Shown here in pieces: positions 58,123 to 64,000 of a stretch of DNA of 64,000 bases. A program made the position numbers and the translations under genes. Position 1 is the stretch's first letter, and every line of letters starts with the position of its first letter. Under the pieces are notes generated by a model. It saw nothing but the letters and a program-made list of their open reading frames with translations, was not told the origin of the DNA and made no database searches. The DNA is from Wurfbainia villosa (taxonomy: Eukaryota; Streptophyta; Magnoliopsida; Zingiberales; Zingiberaceae). The DNA lies in the NCBI GenBank assembly GCA_025175895.1, contig CM045991.1, forward strand, positions 84,059,174-84,123,173, given 5' to 3'.

Positions 58123-60382
58123 CTAATGCCAATCGCTACGGTATCCAATACCATAAGCACCAACATGACCCTCAAACTTACTTTGAGGTAATGCTTTAGT
58201 CAAAGGATCCGCTAAGTTCCTTTCAGTGGGAATTTTCTCGATTTGTATTTCGTTCCTACTTATGATCTCTCTGATAAGATGATAGCGGCGAAGCACATGT
58301 TTGGATCGTTGATGAGACCTTGGCTCTTTCGCTGTCTGATTGCTCCATTGTTGTCGCGATGGGCGGTATTGCTTCAACAATGGCGGAATCACACCAAGTT
58401 CATGAGCGAACTTCTTGATCCAAACCGCTTCCTTTCTTTGCCAAGGCGCAATATATTACGCCTCGATGGTAGAATCCGCTCTGATCTCTTGTTTGGAACT
58501 TTTCCAACTCACTTTGCGCCCCCATTCAAGGTGAACCATTATCGGTGAGACACGGAATCATCCTTATGCATGTCGGAAGTGGCATCCGTATACCGCGTAT
58601 CACCATGTCCCCTTCTCCATATATTAGGAACACATCCTTAGTTCTTCTCAAGTACTTAAGGATCGTCTTAACACCAATGATCCATTCTGGATCGGTGAGT
58701 ATCTGCTCGTGACACTCGGGCATACGATACATCGGGCCTCGTACATAACATAGCATACATGATAGATCCTATTGCGGATGCATGGGAATCTTACTCATGC
58801 AAATCCTCTCGTCTTACGTGCGCGGACACATAGACTTGAAAGGTGTACCCCATGCGATGGGCGGATAACCTTTCTTGGATTCGACATGCTAAACCTCTTT
58901 AGCACTTTTCGGTCTATATATATAGGCTGCGAAAGACCAAGCAACCGTTTGATCTATCTCTATAGATCTTAATCCCAGGATGTAGGTGCTTCTCCCGTGT
59001 CTTTCATGGAGAATGTCTTGGATAACCAAACCTTAAGCGATCAGAAGATTGACACATCGTTCCTATAAGTAATATGTCATCGACATACAATACTAGGAAC
59101 ACATTTGCACCCACTAACCTTCTTGTACACACAAGGTTCGCGGATTTTGTGAGAAATCAAACTTTTGATCGTCTCATCAAAACGGATATTCCAGCTCCTG
59201 GATGCTTGCTTCAATCCATAAATGGATCGTCGCAACTTGCATACCTTGGTTTTATCAATCGATGTGAAACCCTCAGGCTGTATCATATACACGTCCTCGA
59301 GCAAGTTTCCATTAAGGAAAGCTATTTTCACATCCATCTGCCATATCTCATAATCATAATGAGCTGCTATGGCCAGGAGCATCCGAATGGATTTAAGCAT
59401 AGCTACAGGCGAATAGGTTTCGTCATAATCAACACCTTGCTTTTGACGATATCCTTTCGCCACCAATCTAGCCTTATAGGTAATCACATTACCATCCATG
59501 TCGGTTTTCTTCTTGAAAACCCACTTGCACCCTATAGGTTTTATGCCTTCAGGTGGGTCAACCAAGTTCCAAACTTGGTTTTCGTACATAGAATCCATTT
59601 CCGACTTCATGGCACCAAGCCACTTATCCCTTTCTGAACTTGTCAGCACTTCTTCATAACTGGTAGGCTCCTCATCATCAATGAGTAACACGTCGTTCGA
59701 TTCACTTACGAGAAATCCATATCTCTCAGGAATATTGCGTGTTCTACCAGATCTACGAAGATGTGGTGTTACAATAGGTCCAGCCGATTGCTCATCACTA
59801 TGAGTTGTCGGCTGTTGTGCTTCACCAGGTATCTCACTAATGTCTATTTGAGTCTCTCGAGCCTCCTCAAGCTCGACGACACTCCCACTGTTTTCTTGCA
59901 AGAGAAACTCTTTCTCTAGAAACACAGCATGCCTTGAAACAAACACCTTTTGTTCCACAGGATGATAGAATTGGTAACCCCTTGATTCCTTAGGGTATCC
60001 AATAAATAGACATTTATTCCGCTTCACATAAGCAGGACAACCCCATATCTTCAAGTAAGATACATGAGGTTTCTTACCATTCCATATCTCATATGGAGTA
60101 GTTGAGACTACCTTGGTAGGTATTATGTTTAACAAGTAAACAGCTGTCTGAAGTGGATAACCCCAAAAGGACTTGGGAAGAGTTGCATGATTCATCATTG
60201 ACCTGACCATGTCCAACAAGGTCCGGTTACGCCTCTCAGATACACCATTATGCTGTGGTGTATAGGGCGGAGTCCATTGAGACAATATGTCATTGTCTCT
60301 TAGATAATCAAGAAACTCTTGACTTAAGTATTCACCACCTCGATCCGATCGAAGTATTTTAATACTCTTGTCATGTTGTTTC
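58123..60382 (-). pseudogene. pol of element D (integrase to RNase H), broken
   Basis: Starting from the cut at 60382 the minus strand encodes integrase LRSDRGGEYL and QHNGVSERRNR. Next come KIWGCPAYVKR and reverse transcriptase GCKWVFKKKTD, WQMDVKIAFLNG and GLKQASRSWN. A frameshift near 59080 precedes the YVDD part. The region 58400-59070 is degraded with several shifts. The RNase H end (58392-58123) is recognisable from RSKHVLRRYHLIREI and NLADPLTKALP. The first catalytic Asp of integrase and everything upstream lie beyond element E. The 187-residue plus-strand frame at 59074-59637 is an antisense shadow. Confidence 0.85.
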
Positions 60383-60665
60383 TGTTGGATCGAAAGTGTC
60401 GCTAGAGGGGGGGGTGAATAGCGATACGGTGTCGTTAAAAAAAAAACTTTTGCAATAAGTAAAAAGCAAGTAGAGAGTGCACAGCGGAAATATAAAGTAG
60501 ACAAGATATTTTTACGTGGTTCACAATCTTTCGATTGCTAATCCACGGCCCTAGTGATCCTTGATCACGTACGGAGGGCAATTCACTAAAACCACTCCTC
60601 CTCGTTGGAAGTAGGAGCAACGATCACAAAAAGAAATCAAGGCAAAGGGACACTCCCCCTTTCCT

Positions 60666-61358
60666 TGTTACGATTAAAGCACAATGGTATGATATTGTCC
60701 ACTTTTGGCCCAAGCCCTCATGGTTTTGTTTTTGGGCTTTACCCAAAAGGCCTCATACCAATGGAGATATCTTTTTTCTTATAAGCACATGATCTTTTCC
60801 ATGTCTTACCAATGTGGGACTTTGATTGTATTCCCCATACTCCCAACAATCCCCCCCTCAAACGAAGGACCACATTGGGCCCCCCCTCAAGCCTATCCCT
60901 CCTCGAAGGATTTTCTCTGCTTGATGTCCGATCTTCAACCCACCAGGACTTCCTGCCAGTTGTTCGGTCCCCCCGACCCAACTAGACTTCCTTCCTGATG
61001 TCTGGTTCTCTTGATCCGGACGTGGGAGCTCAACTTCCTTCGTTCGAGGTCCATGGCTTGACATGGACCATGGCTCTGATACCAATTGTTAGTGCATATA
61101 AGATCCACATATCTCCACAATGGTATGATATTGTCCACTTTGGGCCCAAGCCCTCATGGTTTTGTTTTTGGGCTTTACCCAAAAGGCCTCATACCAATGG
61201 AGATATCTTTTTTCTTATAAGCACATGATCTTTTCCATGTCTTACCAATGTGGGACTTTGATTGTATTCCCCATACTCTCAACAATCCCCCCCTCAAACG
61301 AAGGACCACATTGGGCCCCCCCTCAAGCCTATCCCTCCTCGAAGGATTTTCTCTGCTC
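60666..61358 (-). mobile_element. TRIM-like unit: LTR, internal, LTR, partial internal
   Basis: The left LTR is 60666-60848 with a deletion near its start. The internal region 60849-61086 has polypurine tract ATCCCCCCCTC and primer site GCTCTGATACCAA (minus TTGGTATCAGAGC). The right LTR is 61087-61284 (TGTTAGTGCATATAAG ... CTCTCAACA). A second partial internal segment (61285-61358) repeats the start of the first. There is no coding capacity. Total length and LTRs under 200 bp fit terminal-repeat retrotransposons in miniature. The shared-LTR tandem form suggests recombination between units. Confidence 0.75.
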
Positions 61359-61677
61359 GAAGTTGTTTAGTTTAGGCAAACCTATAACCAAGCCACTCTG
61401 ACTCATCTTGTGGACGAGTCTTGGGTGCGAGTGTCCGAGTCTTCGGTGCCATAACCAAGATTCCTCTTGCTGTGTCATAAGACACTTGGTTGAGGAGTTG
61501 GGTAAATTTATTGTGTAGATGTTGCTATTCCTAGTTCCTTTAAGTATTATTTTAGATGTTGCATTTATCTTGATTACGCATTCATTTTCTAGAAATATGA
61601 CCTTATAATTGTTATCACACAATTGGCTTACACTAAGTAAATTATATTGAAAGTTTTCTACTAATAAGACAATTTAA
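61359..61677 (-). pseudogene. Copia pol fragment (pre-integrase region) inside E's LTR
   Basis: The minus-strand frame reads NLLSVSQL, CDNNYKVIFLENECVI and WLWHRRLGHSHPRLVHKMSQ, the Copia pre-integrase region with its His-containing motif. It is joined directly to the TRIM-like unit at 61358/61359. Neither belongs to an LTR, so this is captured or inserted sequence. Confidence 0.75.
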
Positions 61678-62671
61678 AGAAGTAGAACTTAAATAAATAT
61701 ACCGACAACTCTTATAAGTAGAAGATGTAGCTTTCGTTGTCGGCGGCACTTCGTCGTAGCAAATGTGAGTAGTAGTAGCGGCGTTACGACGGCGTGTTGA
61801 GAGCTCTTGATTTCTTATATTTTTTGCTTGGCGTGAACATGTCTATTTATGGATATTGATCTATGAATTTAGACATAGGTAGTGTCCAAGGTGAGGTTCT
61901 TATCCCCCAAGTCTTGCTCATCCACATCCTTTGCGCCAACTCAAGAATGAGGTGCTCATCCAACCACCTTGTGCCACCTCAAGGAGGCCTTCACGCCAAC
62001 TTGTTGGAGCCATCCAACTTGTGCCACATCATGGGAGCCAACCATCTTGTGCCAACTCTCCTCATTTTGGGCGTCCAAGCTTGATGGTGGTTTGCCAACC
62101 ATCTTGTGCCAACTCACCTCATTTTGGGCGTCCAACTTGATGATGGTTTTGGATGTCCACCTTGATGCCACATCACCTAATTTTGGGGGTCCAAGCTTGG
62201 TGATGGTTTGGATGTCCACCTTGATGCCACATCACCCTTTGTACCAAAACACGAGTCAAGTCCAAATTCACCCCCATTGGTCTGTAGTAGACGACTGGTC
62301 AAAGGGTTTTGGACTGCAGTACAAGTTAGCTTAAAATATAAAGTACGATGGTTCTAACCAACCGATCTCGACCTAGACCTTCCATTGGAGGTATTGGGCC
62401 TGGATCACGCTTAACGCCCTTGCTTCGCTTTCACACGAGCTTACCTTGTAGCCTCGCTTCCGGTCTTCACCCGAGTACCTCGGCTTCCTCCGAAATCCTC
62501 TCAAGGCGTTGCGACCACCTCGGTTCCCACCGGGTGTCGCAGACCTTCCGCTCAACTTTAGCATTTCTGCACACTTAATTGAGCTCGTAAGATAACAAAT
62601 ATACCCTTAACTATTGAGCCTTTTGCCATAATCAAAATACCGGTTCGACTTTGGTGCCCACTGCACCAACA

Positions 62672-62689
62672 ATCTCCCCCTTTTTGATT
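62672..62689 (-). other. Polypurine tract of element E
   Basis: Plus strand ATCTCCCCCTTTTTGATT next to the LTR edge, the same as in element C. Confidence 0.85.
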
Positions 62690-63409
62690 CATGGCAAACC
62701 GACACAAAAGTTAAGGAAAAATTAAGCTAGCATAATGATTAAGCATGAATGAGCTAGCATAAAGATTAAATATGAATGAGCTAGCATAATGATTAAATAT
62801 GAATGAGAAATATTATTGTTTCAAGTTCTCCCCTTTGAGGTAACCTCCCCCTTGACCGAAGGTGAGTTCTTGAAAAATAATTTTTACTCCCCCTTAATAG
62901 TTGCTTAAGTAATCGGAATTACTTAATATAAAAGGTAATAATTTTGTTTACTTTCTTCCCCTTTAATTTTGGTTAATTTTGGTTACTTTTGTGACTTTCT
63001 TCCCCTTTTGCCTTAACTCAAAAAGTTTGTAAATATATTTTAGGGTTTTTTTTTTTTTTTTTTTAAAAAAAAATAATAATAAGCTTGAAAATATGTTCAT
63101 CTAAAATGTACAACTCCGGTTGGACTTGATTGATATAGAATGATCAATAAGTCTTGAAGGAGTTGATTAATTTTAAATAATTATACTCCATGGTTAATAT
63201 CGATGCAATCAATCTACATCTCGAACCAGAGTAAGGTCCTAACATCTCACGCCTCATTTACGTGGCTAAGTACACAAACACATTAGTCCTATGTGTTGTG
63301 AGATGTGTTGGCTCCTTAAATCTATAGGTATATGATTTCTAAGGTAAGACTTAGGCTAATTTCATAAAAAGAAGCAAAAATAGAGTACATATATAGAGAA
63401 ATTTAAATC
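62690..63409 (-). other. 3' spacer of element E
   Basis: Contains three repeats of about 30 bases (ATGAATGAGCTAGCATAA-type, 62720-62810), C-rich patches (62825-62890), a T16-18 run followed by an A run at 63040-63070, and the conserved stem-loop. No ORF supported. Confidence 0.6.
63238..63306 (-). other. Conserved stem-loop, copy 4 (element E)
   Basis: CCTAACATCTCAC (63238-63250) and GTGAGATGT (63298-63306) form a 9-bp stem with a 47-base loop, about 100 bases downstream of the RNase H stop in the element's own sense. Confidence 0.7.
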
Positions 63410-64000
63410 CTACTCTATTACGCACATACCTAACTTTCGTCTTAATAAACTAAATTCGGCTTCGGGTAGTGGTTTGGTGAAGATGTCCGCTAGGTTTGAT
63501 TTGGACTCAACATACTCTAGTTGTATAGTTCCATTAGTTACATGTTCCCTAATGAAGTGGTGTTTAACTTCTATATGTTTTGTCCTAGAATGACATATTG
63601 GATTTTTAGTTAAGTTAATTGAACTGATGTTATCTATGTAGGTTTTAATGTTGTTAAAGATTAAGCTAAAGTCTTGGAGAGTGTGCTTCATCCATGTGAG
63701 CCGAGAGACACACTCACCCATCGCAACGTATTCGGCCTGGTAGATAAGGCAACGCAATGTCGCTTCCTCTTGCACTAAATCACTAGACTCGAGCCGAGGA
63801 TTTGACAACAACCACTCGTGCTCTTTCTATCGAGTTTACTACTGGCATAGTCGGAGTCGGAGTAGCCGATTAGATTAAACTCGGTAGATCTAGGGTACCA
63901 AATACCTACGTTTAGCGTGCCCTTTAGATATCTAAGGATACGCTTGACTAGGGTTAGGTGAGACTCCTTGGCACAGGTTTGTAACCTTGCGCATACTTAC
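63410..64000 (-). pseudogene. RNase H end of SIRE-like pol, element E, broken
   Basis: From the right edge the minus strand encodes GYSDSDYASSKLDRKSTSG, then a TAG at a likely Trp position and a frameshift near 63740. The open C-terminal part continues AEYVAMGECVSRLTW, then HSRTKHIEVKHHFIREHV and NLADIFTKPLPEAEF, ending at 63410. It is the standard Copia RNase H end. The upstream reverse transcriptase is outside the window. Confidence 0.85.

Larger units (their letters stand above)
55933..60382 (-). mobile_element. Element D: Copia element, 3' half (rest beyond E and the window)
   Basis: The 3' LTR (55933-58108), polypurine tract and pol from RNase H back to integrase are present on the minus strand. 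Element E enters inside integrase at 60383. The 5' half should resume to the right of E outside the window. The LTR is the same family as solo LTR S, and pol is close to element B in style. Confidence 0.85.
60383..62671 (-). repeat. 3' LTR of element E, with about 1.0 kb inserted
   Basis: It shares GCTAGAGGGGG...GTGAATAGCG, AGCACAGCGGAA and ACGTGGTTC with the LTRs of C and F. Without the TRIM unit and pol fragment (60666-61677) it would be about 1.28 kb, near the 1.4 kb of C. U3 (61860-62230) contains several imperfect repeats of CAACTTGTGCCA / CACCTTGATGCCACATCA-type motifs. Confidence 0.7.
60383..64000 (-). mobile_element. Element E: SIRE-like Copia element, 3' LTR and 3' end (runs off right edge)
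   Basis: The plus-strand LTR edge TGTTGGATCGAAAG at 60383 lies inside D's integrase. The other LTR edge GCACCAACA is at 62671, followed by the tract ATCTCCCCCTTTTT. The internal region, minus strand, begins with a spacer, stem-loop and RNase H. The right end and target duplication are outside the window. Confidence 0.85.

Noticed and set aside
59074..59637. 187-residue plus-strand ORF
   Set aside because: It lies antisense to clear reverse transcriptase of element D and has no domain.

Overview
The window reads as repeat-rich nuclear DNA of a flowering plant with a large genome. It holds layer upon layer of LTR retrotransposons, all primed by initiator-Met tRNA (primer site TGGTATCAGAGC or a one-base variant). 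The only recognisable host gene is the C-terminal part of an AAA-ATPase of the plant CDC48B type. The retroelement mix might suit a monocot, but I cannot name the species. Nothing bacterial, no CRISPR array and no rRNA or tRNA gene was seen. Elements are given letters here.

Left part (1-12050). Gypsy element A (minus strand) enters from the left edge; its 5' LTR is about 538-3305. It interrupts an older Tat/Retand-like element I, whose 3' LTR begins at 9383. Its body carries antisense ORFs (one with intron-like gaps) and a 150-bp tandem repeat. An LTR scrap and an unrecognised two-exon fragment (10557-10854) follow, then about 1.2 kb with nothing recognisable.

Middle (12051-37010). Exons of the CDC48B-like gene lie on the minus strand at 35610-35738, 35077-35173, 34989-34982 with 30399-30330, and 30202-29955 with 12084-12051. 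Two elements sit inside its exons: Copia element H (30405-34981, 5-bp duplication ATAAT) and the SIRE-like, pol-less Copia element C (12090-29954, near-duplication AGGGA/AGGAA). Element C is split in its 3' LTR by complete Copia element B (13276-22257, duplication ATGGT). Between its gag and its 3' LTR, C carries a separate ORF resembling a plant transposon-associated domain instead of pol.

Right part (37011-64000). The LTR of SIRE-like element G (from 37011) was entered by a solo Copia LTR, S (38282-53163, duplication CTTAA). S was entered by gypsy element K (38567-49610, duplication CTAGG), which has 3.2-kb LTRs and an ORF-poor core. A later tandem duplication of about 1.6 kb spans the K/S boundary. 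Next comes a second stack: SIRE-like F (plus strand), entered by Copia D (minus strand), entered by SIRE-like E (minus strand). E's LTR holds a TRIM-like unit and a pol fragment. D and E run off the right edge.

The most unusual signals are these. A stem-loop (CCTAACATCTCAC ... GTGAGAT) recurs four times near the 3' ends of three diverged SIRE-like elements. Element C combines gag with a foreign ORF. A telo-box minisatellite sits just upstream of the TATA box in B. A 10-bp palindrome is clustered in the C LTR.
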